Source of the DNA: Anaerolineae bacterium CG2_30_57_67
Lineage (GTDB): Bacteria; Chloroflexota; Anaerolineae; Anaerolineales; Villigracilaceae
NCBI GenBank assembly: GCA_001872455.1
Contig: MNXJ01000057.1
Coordinates: 124,001 to 188,000, forward strand
Reading direction: 5' to 3'
Length of the DNA: 64,000 nt
Notes under the pieces: generated by a model
What the model saw: only the letters and a program-made list of their open reading frames with translations
Database searches by the model: none
What the model was told of the DNA's origin: nothing
Translations under genes and position numbers: made by a program
Part shown: positions 26,006 to 33,989 of the stretch, in pieces
Layout of the letters: every line of letters starts with the position of its first letter
Numbering within the stretch: position 1 is the stretch's first letter

Positions 26006-27055
26006 TTACTTTTGCGTCAGCCAAACTTTCAGCGGTCGTTCAACATAGAGATGAAAGCCTACACAAAATAGTAGCAGGGCAAAAAAGTAGATGTAAAAAA
26101 GGGACCAATCGGGCAGAAAACTTTTTGGCGACAGGTCAAACAGAATCTTGAGCGGGTACTGAAAAATGTAAATGGCGTAGCTGGCTTCACCCAACAGCGC
26201 CAGGGGCGGCGCTGAAAGCCAATTGGCGGGCAACCAGGCAACCAGTGAAATAAAAATCAACAGAAGTGGGGCAAAAAATCCGCTGTCAAAGGGAATGCCC
26301 TGCCCCAAAATTTTGGCAATATACGCGCGAAAGTTGAGCGCAAGCACAATCAGCACGCTTAATGCCAGCACGCTCCACTTCAGCCAGCGCGCTGGCATGG
26401 GCGCTGTTTTTTGTTCCATAAATAAGTAGCCCCCGGCTACGCCGAGCAGAAAAGTGGGAAAATGCGCGAGCGGAAAGAAAAACAGCAGGTCGTGCGAGAT
26501 GGATGGGTAGTTGTGGTAGAAGTTGCTATTGAACAGGCGGATGAGAATCGCTTCTGACAATATCCACGCGGCCAGCGCGGCGAATAAAAAGTTTCTGGCG
26601 CTGATGATTTTTTGTTGTAAAGCGATTAACAAAAAAGGGAAGACCACGTAGAAGAAAATTTCTACCGAAAGCGACCAGCCTGGCCCGTTGACGCCAAACG
26701 GATAAGGTGGCAGCCAGGATTGCAGCGCCGCAAAGGAAAGCGCCAGCGCTGTCCAATCCGGGGCTTCGCCCATCCAGCCGCGTACAACGAAGGCCAACAG
26801 CAGGGCAATCCAATAGGCCGGCAGAATGCGTGTCAGGCGGGCGCGGATGTATTTTCCCAGCGACATCTGCCGGTTGTAATGTGCGATGACCATCACGAAG
26901 CCGGATAGAACGAAGAAAAATGAAACCATGATGGGCCCGCTCGAAAAAAAACCGGGCAATGTTTGGGCAAAAGGTTCGTGAATGCCGTAGTGATAAATCA
27001 CGACAACGGATGCGGCCAAAAATCGCAGGAAAGTGAGATTCTCGATTTTTGTCAT
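26006..27055 (-). CDS. Acyltransferase family 3 membrane protein
   Basis: The 349-residue protein has about ten TM helices and the acyltransferase-3 opening (NLTFLRFLAASVVVIYHYG with the catalytic-type His near residue 22). FVLSGFVM and an RLTRILPAYW segment follow. Members transfer acetyl or other acyl groups to sugars, lipids or exported polymers at the inner membrane. It lies 29 bases after the second ABC half-transporter gene, so it may be cotranscribed. However, a perfect TATAAT only 8 bases before its ATG suggests its own leaderless transcript. The acceptor is unknown. Confidence 0.9.
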   Translation of the reverse strand: MTKIENLTFLRFLAASVVVIYHYGIHEPFAQTLPGFFSSGPIMVSFFFVLSGFVMVIAHYNRQMSLGKYIRARLTRILPAYWIALLLAFVVRGWMGEAPDWTALALSFAALQSWLPPYPFGVNGPGWSLSVEIFFYVVFPFLLIALQQKIISARNFLFAALAAWILSEAILIRLFNSNFYHNYPSISHDLLFFFPLAHFPTFLLGVAGGYLFMEQKTAPMPARWLKWSVLALSVLIVLALNFRAYIAKILGQGIPFDSGFFAPLLLIFISLVAWLPANWLSAPPLALLGEASYAIYIFQYPLKILFDLSPKSFLPDWSLFYIYFFALLLFCVGFHLYVERPLKVWLTQK

Positions 27056-27063
27056 AGGCCGGT

Positions 27064-27069
27064 ATTATA
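27064..27069 (-). promoter_or_regulatory. Candidate -10 element of a leaderless transcript for the acyltransferase
   Basis: On the minus strand TATAAT ends 8 bases before the ATG at 27055. Transcription would then start at or next to the start codon. No Shine-Dalgarno is present. The -35 is not clear. Confidence 0.4.
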
Positions 27070-27084
27070 GTCTGATGTCCGCTT

Positions 27085-28878
27085 TTATTCCTGGAAACCG
27101 GTTTGGTAGAGCGCGAAATATTTTCCCTGGTGGGCAAGCAGTTCGGCGTGCGTGCCTTGCTCGCTGATGCTGCCTCCTTCGACCACGACGATTAAATCGG
27201 CGCTGGTGATGGTGCTCAGGCGGTGGGCGATGACGAAGGACGTGCGCCCCTGGAAGAGCCGCGCCAGCGCTTTTTGAATGATTTGCTCGGTTTGTGTATC
27301 CACGCTGGAAGTGGCCTCGTCGAGAACGAGGATGCGCGGGTCGGCAAGCAGGGCGCGGGCGAAGGAAATTAGTTGGCGCTGACCCACGCTGAGCATGACG
27401 CCGCCTTCCTCGACCGAGGTCTCATAGCCGTTTTTGAGCCGCAAAATAAATTCGTGTGCGCCAACGGCTTGAGCGGCGGCCTGAACTTCGGCGTCGGTGG
27501 CGTCGAGCCGGCCAAATTTGATATTCTCTTTGACGGTGCCATTGAACAGAAACGGATCTTGCAAAACAACGCCCATTTGCCGGCGCAGCGAATTTTGAGT
27601 AATATCGCGCAAATCGTGGCCGTCCACCAGCAGCCGTCCAGAGGTTGGGTCCATAAAGCGCGAGAGCAGTTTGACCAGCGTGGTTTTGCCTGCACCGGTT
27701 TCGCCAACCAGGGCGACGGTCGAACCTGCCGGGACAGACAGGCTGATGTCGCGCAGAACCAGCGTCGGGTCGTCAGAATAGTGGAAGGAAAGCTGGTCGA
27801 AGCGCACATCGCCCCGGATGGCGGGCAGTTCCAGCGCCGAGGCTGAATCATTGACTTCCACTTCCATGTCGAGCAGGGCCAAAATGCGCTCGCCGCCGGC
27901 CATGGCCGATTGAAGTGTATCAAAGCGGCGCGAGAGGTCGCGGATGGGGTCAAAGTAGCGGTCAATGTACAGCACAAAACCGACCAGCACCCCGGCAGTA
28001 ATCGACTCGCCCAGCACGGCGGTGCCGCCGATGTAAACGACGGCGGCGGTTGCCAGCGCGCCGAGAATATCTACGATGGGCATGAAGGTTGCGGCGACTT
28101 TGGCGGCGTGTAAAAGCGTCTGCAGGTGATAACGGTTGGTGACCTGGCTGAAGTGTTGGTAGTTATGCGTCTGACGGCTGAAGGCTTGCACGACGCGAAT
28201 ACCGTTGATGTTTTCGGCCAGCACCGAATTGACCCACGAGATGGCGGCGCGTACTTTGCGGTAGGCCAGCCGCGCCGAGCGGCGATAAATGCGCGTAGCC
28301 AATACCATCAACGGAATGGTAATAAACGTAATCAGCGAGAGTTTGGCGTTGAGCGTCAGCATGGCAATGATGATTCCGACCAGCGCGAACAGGTCGCGGG
28401 CAATCGCCAGCACGGCCCAAGTGATAAATTCGCGCAGGGTTTCGACATCATTGATGACGCGCGTGATGACGCGTCCGACGCTGTAGCGCGAGTAAAAGCC
28501 CAGCGAAAGACGCTGCAAGTGTGCGAAAAGCATTTTTCGCAGGTCATAAATGACCGATTGCCCGACCAGCGCCATAATTTTGACGCGCCAGTAAATAAAT
28601 CCCCAGCGGATGATGGCCGCGGCCAGGTAAACCAGCGCCGTATTGCGCAAGACAAGCGGGTTATGGGCGTTCAGCCCGTCATCAATCGCGATTTTGACCA
28701 GGTAGGGGCCAATCACCGACGAGGCAGTCGCCACCAGCATCAGCGCCGCCGAAAAGAGCAGCTGCCACTTGTAGGGCAGGATGAACTTGATTAACCGCCG
28801 GGCAACTTGCGGGTCGAGGCCTTTATCGTACAATTCTTCCGATTGGGTAACGTAGGCGGGATGCGTGATGGTTGTCAT
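27085..28878 (-). CDS. ABC exporter half-transporter (MdlB/LmrA-like)
   Basis: The 597-residue protein has six TM helices in the first ~330 residues and a nucleotide-binding domain after ~350. Visible are Walker A GETGAGKTT, Q-loop GVVLQDPFLFNGT, a divergent signature MLSVGQRQLISFARALL (LSVGQ in place of LSGGQ), Walker B ILVLDEATSSVD and H-loop IAHRLSTI. It begins 3 bases after the stop of the other half-transporter, so the two very likely form a heterodimeric exporter of the BmrCD/TM287-288 type for drugs or lipids. It belongs to the MarR-led operon. Confidence 0.95.
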   Translation of the reverse strand: MTTITHPAYVTQSEELYDKGLDPQVARRLIKFILPYKWQLLFSAALMLVATASSVIGPYLVKIAIDDGLNAHNPLVLRNTALVYLAAAIIRWGFIYWRVKIMALVGQSVIYDLRKMLFAHLQRLSLGFYSRYSVGRVITRVINDVETLREFITWAVLAIARDLFALVGIIIAMLTLNAKLSLITFITIPLMVLATRIYRRSARLAYRKVRAAISWVNSVLAENINGIRVVQAFSRQTHNYQHFSQVTNRYHLQTLLHAAKVAATFMPIVDILGALATAAVVYIGGTAVLGESITAGVLVGFVLYIDRYFDPIRDLSRRFDTLQSAMAGGERILALLDMEVEVNDSASALELPAIRGDVRFDQLSFHYSDDPTLVLRDISLSVPAGSTVALVGETGAGKTTLVKLLSRFMDPTSGRLLVDGHDLRDITQNSLRRQMGVVLQDPFLFNGTVKENIKFGRLDATDAEVQAAAQAVGAHEFILRLKNGYETSVEEGGVMLSVGQRQLISFARALLADPRILVLDEATSSVDTQTEQIIQKALARLFQGRTSFVIAHRLSTITSADLIVVVEGGSISEQGTHAELLAHQGKYFALYQTGFQE

Positions 28879-28881
28879 GGG

Positions 28882-30603
28882 TTATCCGCTCAACTGAATA
28901 TCGTGAATTTCTTTATACAATCCGCCACGCGCCAGCAGTTCGACGTGCGTGCCGGTTTCGACGATTTGCCCCTGGTCCATCACCACAATTAAATCGGCGC
29001 GGCGCACGGTACTCAGGCGATGGGCAATCACAAAGGTGGTGCGGCCTTCCATCAGCTGGTCGAGCGCTTCCTGAATGAGCCGCTCGGTTTGCGTATCCAC
29101 GCTGGAAAGCGAGTCGTCCAAAATGAGAATGCGCGGATTCATCAGCAGGGCGCGGGCAATCGCCACGCGCTGACGCTGCCCACCCGAAAGCGTTACCCCG
29201 CGCTCGCCGACCAGGGTTTCGTAGCCTTCGGGGAAACCGAGGATAAATTCATGCGCCTGAGCCGCCCGGGCGGCGGCGAAAATCTCCTCGTCGCTGGCGT
29301 CTGGGCGGCCATAGGCGATGTTGGCCTTGATGCTGTCAGAAAACAGCAGCGAAGTTTGCAGCACCAGCCCAATTTGTCGGCGCAGGCTGGGCAGGTCGGC
29401 GCGGCGCACGTCCACCCCATCCACCAGCACGGTGCCCTCGGTCACGTCGTAGAAGCGGGGAATGAGATTGACCAGCGATGTTTTTCCGCTGCCGGTGGCG
29501 CCAATCAGCGCGACGAGTTGATTTGGGGCGACCCGCAGGTTGACTTCTGCCAGCGAGGCCTGTTTCTCGTCCTGATATTTCAACGCTACCCCGCGGAATT
29601 CGACTTCGCCGCGCAGGGCTGGCAGGTTCACCGCCTCGGCGGGCGAGGCGATTTCGGCGGGCGTGTCCAACACTTCCAGCGCGCGCTGCGCCCCGGCGCT
29701 GGCTTCTCCGGCGGCGTTGACCAGGTTGGTGAGCTGCTGCGCTGGGGCGGCCAGCATTAAGATGTAAGCGTTGAAGGCCACCAGTTCGCCCACGCTCAAC
29801 TCGCCGCGTAAAACCATGCTGCCGCCAAACCACAAAATGAGAATGGTGCAAATCGTCACCAAAAAATCGGTGGTGGGCATGACCACCGCCCAGGTGCTGA
29901 TGACGCGGATGCGGGCGTCATAATAGGCGCGGTTGGATTCGTCGAAGCGTTCCATTTCATAATTTTCGCGCGCAAAAGCGCGTACCACCTGCACGCCGCT
30001 GACGTTTTCCTGCAGCCGCGCCGAAAGGTCGCCCAGGCGGTTGTCCACATTGAAAAACATGGCGGTGATGCGGTTGCCGAAATCAAAGGTCATCCACACC
30101 ATCGGGAAAATGGGAATAATCCCAATCAGCGTCAGCGTGACGTTGGTGGAGAGCATGATGCTGATGGCGCCGACGATGAGAAAAACCAACTGCGCCAGTT
30201 CTACCACCGAGCCGCCGATGAAATTCTGCACGGCGCGCACATCTTCAATACAGCGTGAAATCAACTGGCCGGTTTGGGCGTGGTCGTGAAATGAAAAGGA
30301 AAGGTTTTGAATATGGTCGTACAGTTTGTTGCGCAAATCGTAGCCGACATGCCCGGCAATCCATTCGGACAGGTAGCGCTGCAAGCCCGACAGGGCGGCG
30401 GTCAGCAGCCCCAGCCCCAATAAAAGCAGGGCAGATTGAATAATCAGGCGGCTGTCGCCGCGCGCGAGTCCGTTATCTATCAAATCGCGCATGATGCGTG
30501 GCATGTACAGGCTCAGCGCCGTCAGCCCGAGCAGGTTGAGCGCCGAAAAGGCAATTTGAATCAGATAGGGCTTGATGGCGAAACGCAGGCGGAAGATGGA
30601 CAT
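28882..30603 (-). CDS. ABC exporter half-transporter (partner)
   Basis: The 573-residue protein has six TM helices in the first ~310 residues and a canonical nucleotide-binding domain. It shows Walker A GATGSGKTS, signature [17 protein letters not shown], Walker B ILILDDSLSSVD and H-loop IAHRLSTV. The residue after the Walker B aspartate is Asp (LDDS) instead of the catalytic Glu (LDEA in the partner), typical of one degenerate ATP site in heterodimeric exporters. The ATG at 30603 follows CCCGCCC and has no Shine-Dalgarno; an array of seven 7-bp repeats stands directly upstream. Confidence 0.95.
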   Translation of the reverse strand: MSIFRLRFAIKPYLIQIAFSALNLLGLTALSLYMPRIMRDLIDNGLARGDSRLIIQSALLLLGLGLLTAALSGLQRYLSEWIAGHVGYDLRNKLYDHIQNLSFSFHDHAQTGQLISRCIEDVRAVQNFIGGSVVELAQLVFLIVGAISIMLSTNVTLTLIGIIPIFPMVWMTFDFGNRITAMFFNVDNRLGDLSARLQENVSGVQVVRAFARENYEMERFDESNRAYYDARIRVISTWAVVMPTTDFLVTICTILILWFGGSMVLRGELSVGELVAFNAYILMLAAPAQQLTNLVNAAGEASAGAQRALEVLDTPAEIASPAEAVNLPALRGEVEFRGVALKYQDEKQASLAEVNLRVAPNQLVALIGATGSGKTSLVNLIPRFYDVTEGTVLVDGVDVRRADLPSLRRQIGLVLQTSLLFSDSIKANIAYGRPDASDEEIFAAARAAQAHEFILGFPEGYETLVGERGVTLSGGQRQRVAIARALLMNPRILILDDSLSSVDTQTERLIQEALDQLMEGRTTFVIAHRLSTVRRADLIVVMDQGQIVETGTHVELLARGGLYKEIHDIQLSG

Positions 30604-30610
30604 GGGCGGG

Positions 30611-30659
30611 TATCAGTTATCAGTTATCAGTTATCAGTTGTCAGTTGTCAGTTATCAGT
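30611..30659. repeat. Tandem 7-bp repeat (TATCAGT) x7
   Basis: Seven exact-length units lie between marR and the first ABC gene: four TATCAGT, two TGTCAGT, one TATCAGT. Degenerate ACTGCTC units continue to about 30690. The array ends 8 bases before the SD-less ABC start codon (minus strand). Confidence 0.9.
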
Positions 30660-30676
30660 CTTCCAGTGATTACTGC

Positions 30677-31111
30677 TCACTGCTCACTGATTTCCATTAT
30701 TTTCTTGAGCAGTTCCAGGCCGGTTTGGAGTTGTTCCTGCTCAACGGGCGTGAGGGTGGTCAGCCGCTGCGCCAGCCAGGCGTCGGTTTGCTCGTAGATG
30801 GCGGAGAGCGCGGTTTGTCCGGCGGGGGTCGTCAGTGTCAGATGGATGTGGCGGCGGTCTTGCTCATCGGTCTGACGCGCCACCAGGCCGCGCGTCACCA
30901 ACCCATCCACAGCGGCGCTGACCGCCGGGCGGCTGGCGTTTTTATCGGCGGCGATGGCGCTGACCGAGTCGATGCCGTGCCGGATGCGTCGCAGTACCTG
31001 AAATTGTTCCACCGTCAGACCAAACTGTTCGGCGGCGGTATGCCGAATGCGGGCGCGGGTGCGAAACCAGGCGGTGGGAACGCTTTCCCAAAATTTTTCA
31101 ATGAGGGTCAT
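30677..31111 (-). CDS. MarR-family transcriptional regulator
   Basis: The 144-residue protein has the MarR winged-helix layout: helical N-terminus, recognition region SVSAIAADKNASRPAVSAAVDGLVTRGLV and wing QTDEQDRRHIHLTLT, then a C-terminal dimerisation helix. MarR proteins usually repress a neighbouring exporter operon and release DNA on ligand binding. Here it leads the two ABC half-transporter genes. An imperfect inverted repeat overlapping its own promoter (31146-31178) is a good candidate operator, implying autoregulation. The start codon follows CTTCCC without a Shine-Dalgarno. Confidence 0.93.
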   Translation of the reverse strand: MTLIEKFWESVPTAWFRTRARIRHTAAEQFGLTVEQFQVLRRIRHGIDSVSAIAADKNASRPAVSAAVDGLVTRGLVARQTDEQDRRHIHLTLTTPAGQTALSAIYEQTDAWLAQRLTTLTPVEQEQLQTGLELLKKIMEISEQ

Positions 31112-31145
31112 GGGAAGGGTGAATGAGAAATGAAGAATGAAGAAA

Positions 31146-31190
31146 GGTTAACTTATCTAACTATTCTATTAATTAACCATTTTTTGTCAA
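31146..31190 (-). promoter_or_regulatory. marR-ABC operon promoter with overlapping operator
   Basis: Minus strand TTGACA (31185-31190), 16-base spacer, TAGAAT (31163-31168). Half-sites GGTTAACTTAT (31146-31156) and ATTAATTAACC (31168-31178) are inverted with 9 of 11 bases matching and cover the -10 and start region, as expected for MarR repression. Confidence 0.6.
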
Positions 31191-31222
31191 GGGCGAACTT
31201 GAGAGTTGACTAATTGGCTGCA

Positions 31223-31254
31223 ACCGGACAACCGGATAACCGGACAACCGGATA
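31223..31254. repeat. Tandem 8-bp repeat (ACCGGAYA) x4
   Basis: Four units alternate ACCGGACA and ACCGGATA between the marR and panB promoters. The unit resembles the 8-bp array at 63121-63216. Confidence 0.9.
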
Positions 31255-31270
31255 ACATGATTTTTGTCAT

Positions 31271-31300
31271 TTGCATTCGATGAGAAAAAAAGACTATACT
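31271..31300 (+). promoter_or_regulatory. Candidate panB promoter
   Basis: TTGCAT (31271-31276), an 18-base spacer and TATACT (31295-31300). GGAGG at 31331-31335 then precedes the panB ATG by 5 bases. Confidence 0.6.
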
Positions 31301-31340
31301 GAAAGGGCATTGAATTCTATTCTCTCTCTTGGAGGCATAA

Positions 31341-32276
31341 ATGGCGCAAGAAGGACGCAAGAAAATTACCCTGCCGTATCTGTTCGATAAGGTCGCCAAA
31401 AAGGAACCCATCACCTGGCTGACCTGTTACGATTATCCGACCGCCTATCTGCAAGAGCAGGCCGGGATTGAAATGATTCTGGTGGGCGACAGCCTGGGCA
31501 TGACGATGCTCGGCTTCGACTCGACCCTGCCGGTGACGATGGCCGACATGATTCGGCACGCCTCCGCCGTGCGGCGCGGCGCGCCAACCGCCTTTGTCGT
31601 CGGCGACATGCCCTACATGAGCTATCAGCCTTCCGTCGAAGACGCCATCCGCAACGCCGGGCGCTTCATGGCCGAGGCCGGTTGTGACGCCATCAAACTG
31701 GAAGGCGGCGCGGCGATGGCCGACCGCATCGCCGGGATTGTGGACGCTGGCATCCCCGCCATCGGCCACCTGGGGCTGACGCCGCAGTCTGTTTCCGCGC
31801 TGGGCGGATTCAAGGTACAGGGCAAAGACGCCCGCCTCGCCAAGAAAATCCTCGACGACGCGAAAATCCTGGAAGAAGCCGGGGCCTGCATGATTCTGCT
31901 GGAGATGGTTCCCGACCGCCTGTGCAAAATGATTACCGAGCGCGCCGAAAACTGCATCATCCTGAGCCTGGGTTCCGGCCCCGACGCCCACGGCCAACTG
32001 TTGATTTACCACGACATGTTCGGCCTGTACCCGAAATTCAAGCCGAAAATGGCGAAAGTTTTCGGCAACGCGGGCGAAGTCATCCTGAATGGCCTGAAAA
32101 CCTACCACGACGAAGTCATCGCGCGCCAATTCCCCCAGCCTGAAAATTGGTTCGGCATGAAGGACGAGCAGTTCGCCGAGCTGGAAAAACTGGTAGCCGA
32201 AGACGATGCTTGTGATTGCGGCTGCTGCGATGATGACGATTGTGACTGTGATTGCGATTGCTGCAAAAAGGATTAA
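31341..32276 (+). CDS. panB: Ketopantoate hydroxymethyltransferase with a Cys/Asp-rich tail
   Basis: The enzyme makes ketopantoate from 2-oxoisovalerate and methylene-tetrahydrofolate in pantothenate/CoA synthesis. It is a TIM barrel with LVGDSLGMTMLGFDSTLPVT (metal-binding Asp), VVGDMPYMSY, IKLEGG, IPAIGHLGLTPQSV and the catalytic Glu in ILLEMVP. The canonical enzyme ends near 265-275 residues; this one has 311. The last 24 residues (288-311) hold nine Cys and eleven Asp, mostly as Cys-Asp alternation after a CDCGCC block. That tail looks metal-binding and is not part of the known PanB fold. The start is clear from GGAGG. The next gene begins 2 bases after the stop. Confidence 0.96.
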   Translation: MAQEGRKKITLPYLFDKVAKKEPITWLTCYDYPTAYLQEQAGIEMILVGDSLGMTMLGFDSTLPVTMADMIRHASAVRRGAPTAFVVGDMPYMSYQPSVEDAIRNAGRFMAEAGCDAIKLEGGAAMADRIAGIVDAGIPAIGHLGLTPQSVSALGGFKVQGKDARLAKKILDDAKILEEAGACMILLEMVPDRLCKMITERAENCIILSLGSGPDAHGQLLIYHDMFGLYPKFKPKMAKVFGNAGEVILNGLKTYHDEVIARQFPQPENWFGMKDEQFAELEKLVAEDDACDCGCCDDDDCDCDCDCCKKD

Positions 32277-32278
32277 CC

Positions 32279-33544
32279 ATGACGGACGATTTACGCTCCC
32301 TTTTCGCCATTCCGCACGACCGGCTGGACGCCATCAACGCGGTTTTGCTCAGCCCCGACAGCCGCGTCATTACCGATTTTCTCAAAGTGGTCGAAAAATA
32401 TGGCACGCCCGAACAAATCAACGCCAAAGCCGCCGAAGCGCGCAAACTCCCCAACCTGCTCAAAAAAGTGGAGGAGCGCACGCCCGCCTACCTGAAAGAC
32501 CTGCAATGGCTGACGGAGCAGCGCGACGCTGGGAAATTTGCCTCGGTGGCGGAATACCGCCGCGGGGTGCTGGGCGCCAAAGCCGAAAAAACCACCTTCC
32601 GTGACGACTTCGCCGTCACCCTCGAAGTCTCGGCCTTGCAATACTTCCCCTGGATTCGGACGATGGTCGAACGCGCCATCGAAAAGCGTTCGCTTATCCC
32701 GGGGCGCTTCATCGCCGTCCGCAAGATGAAAGAATCAGAAGCCGATGGCGACCTGCCCGCGATTGTCGCCGCGCTGGAAATCATGGGCGCGTCCTTCGTC
32801 GAAACGCTCGACACCAAAGGCACCGACGGTTCCAACGTTCACCTGGGCGGTCCGGCGACGATTACCGGTTATTTTGGCGGCGTCGGCCAGCCCAATCACT
32901 ACCCGCTCAAATGGGTGGATGAATTTTTGTACTATTACACCACCTACGGCCTGCGCGAAGTCCTCAACATTAACCCCGGCACGGTGCTGGCCGGTTACAT
33001 GCTGCACCGCCTGGGCATTGACATCGAATTCAAGATTTCGGTTTTCATGGGCAACGACAACCCCTACGCCGCCCTGTGGACTCTCCTGGCCGCCAAGTTG
33101 TTCAGCCGCGAAGACGGCAGCACCCCGCTGATTGGCTTCAACTGGTCGAACTCGGTCAACAATGAAAGCATCGAAATCACCGCCCAATTTCGTCAGGCGC
33201 TGGGTTTTGAAGACGCGGTGCGCTTTGAACATCACATTACCGAAACCTGGAAATCCATCGTGCGCCAGCCCTACAACCGCCGCGCCGAACTGGTGCAACT
33301 GGCTGACCACGTTGCCAACATCAGCGCCAAACACGAAGGCGGTAACCCCGAAACCGATTCTGAGCGGGCGCACCCCTCCGACATCCTCGACTACTTCCGC
33401 GACAAAAGCGAAGTCATCGAAAGTGGTGACTGGGACGCCCTGCAAACCAACTTCCTGGATAAAGTGGACGCCGCCAACGACACCGCCCGCGCCCTGACCG
33501 AAAAAGGATTGAGTTTCATCGCCGCCGGTACTTTGCACCGCTAA
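32279..33544 (+). CDS. Conserved-looking protein of unknown function coupled to panB
   Basis: I do not recognise this 421-residue protein. The ATG at 32279, 2 bases after the panB stop, is chosen over an in-frame start inside panB. It is soluble, without signal or TM segments. The middle has a Gly/aromatic-rich stretch (HLGGPATITGYFGGVGQPNHYP, about 190-210) followed by LNINPGTVLAGYMLHRLGIDIEFKISVFMGNDNPY and NWSNSVNNES. A histidine pair appears in FEHHITETW and another acidic/His patch in HEGGNPETDSERAHPSD. This suggests an enzyme with a phosphate- or metal-binding site. Coupling to panB suggests a role near pantothenate or one-carbon metabolism, but it lacks the Rossmann motif of ketopantoate reductase. 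Coding character is certain; function is open. Confidence 0.85.
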   Translation: MTDDLRSLFAIPHDRLDAINAVLLSPDSRVITDFLKVVEKYGTPEQINAKAAEARKLPNLLKKVEERTPAYLKDLQWLTEQRDAGKFASVAEYRRGVLGAKAEKTTFRDDFAVTLEVSALQYFPWIRTMVERAIEKRSLIPGRFIAVRKMKESEADGDLPAIVAALEIMGASFVETLDTKGTDGSNVHLGGPATITGYFGGVGQPNHYPLKWVDEFLYYYTTYGLREVLNINPGTVLAGYMLHRLGIDIEFKISVFMGNDNPYAALWTLLAAKLFSREDGSTPLIGFNWSNSVNNESIEITAQFRQALGFEDAVRFEHHITETWKSIVRQPYNRRAELVQLADHVANISAKHEGGNPETDSERAHPSDILDYFRDKSEVIESGDWDALQTNFLDKVDAANDTARALTEKGLSFIAAGTLHR

Positions 33545-33562
33545 ATCCATTGGCGCGTTTTC

Positions 33563-33589
33563 CGCCCCTCTTCCAAACGGAGAGGGGCG
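33563..33589 (+). terminator. Hairpin after the panB operon
   Basis: CGCCCCTCT (33563-33571) pairs with AGAGGGGCG (33581-33589) over a 9-base loop, followed by a pyrimidine-rich but not pure T tract (TCTTCTCCTCTCTT). Confidence 0.55.
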
Positions 33590-33636
33590 TCTTCTCCTCT
33601 CTTCTCTCATCTCCTTCTCTCTCCTCTTTCCCGCCC

Positions 33637-33924
33637 ATGCTCATCCAAATCGTTCACCTTCAAGTTCCCCCCGAAAACCGCGCCCGCTTTTTACAAATTG
33701 CGCTGGAAACTGTCGCCGCCAGCCGCGAGGAATCGGGCATCCTGCAATTTGACCTGCTCGAGCAGGAAGACGCCCCGAACCATTTTCTGCTCTACGAGGT
33801 TTATCGCTCTCCGGCAGACCTCGAAGCCCACCGTCTGACGCCGCATTTTGACCAGTGGGCCAAAACCGGCGTCCCCCTGCTGATGGGCGAGCGCGTGCGG
33901 GTGATGTATCAGCCGGTGGAATAA
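33637..33924 (+). CDS. Small ABM-domain (YgiN/LsrG-like) protein
   Basis: The 95-residue protein has the dimeric alpha/beta-barrel ABM signature: IQIVHLQVPPENRARFLQIALETVAASREESGILQFDLLEQED, FLLYEVYRSPADLEAHRLTPHFDQW. Family members include quinol monooxygenase YgiN and LsrG; many are of unknown function. The ATG at 33637 is chosen because the family starts with the beta strand LIQIVHLQV. The upstream frame is only a pyrimidine-rich leader. There is no Shine-Dalgarno and the codon follows CCCGCCC. A strong terminator follows 6 bases after the stop. Confidence 0.88.
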   Translation: MLIQIVHLQVPPENRARFLQIALETVAASREESGILQFDLLEQEDAPNHFLLYEVYRSPADLEAHRLTPHFDQWAKTGVPLLMGERVRVMYQPVE

Positions 33925-33929
33925 AAATA

Positions 33930-33964
33930 AAAGTGGGCGCAGGCTGCCAACCTGCGCCCACTTT
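33930..33964. terminator. Bidirectional terminator between convergent genes
   Basis: A perfect 14-base inverted repeat (33930-33943 with 33951-33964; core GTGGGCGCAGG/CCTGCGCCCAC) with a 7-base loop. A-rich on the left and T on the right, it serves both the ABM gene and the convergent secreted protein gene. It resembles the hairpin at 35945-35989. Confidence 0.85.
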
Positions 33965-33989
33965 GCCAATAGTTTCTCAAGCCGCGTGG

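Noticed and set aside
30611-30690. CRISPR array
   Set aside because: Units are 7-8 bases and directly adjacent with no spacers; no cas gene is present.
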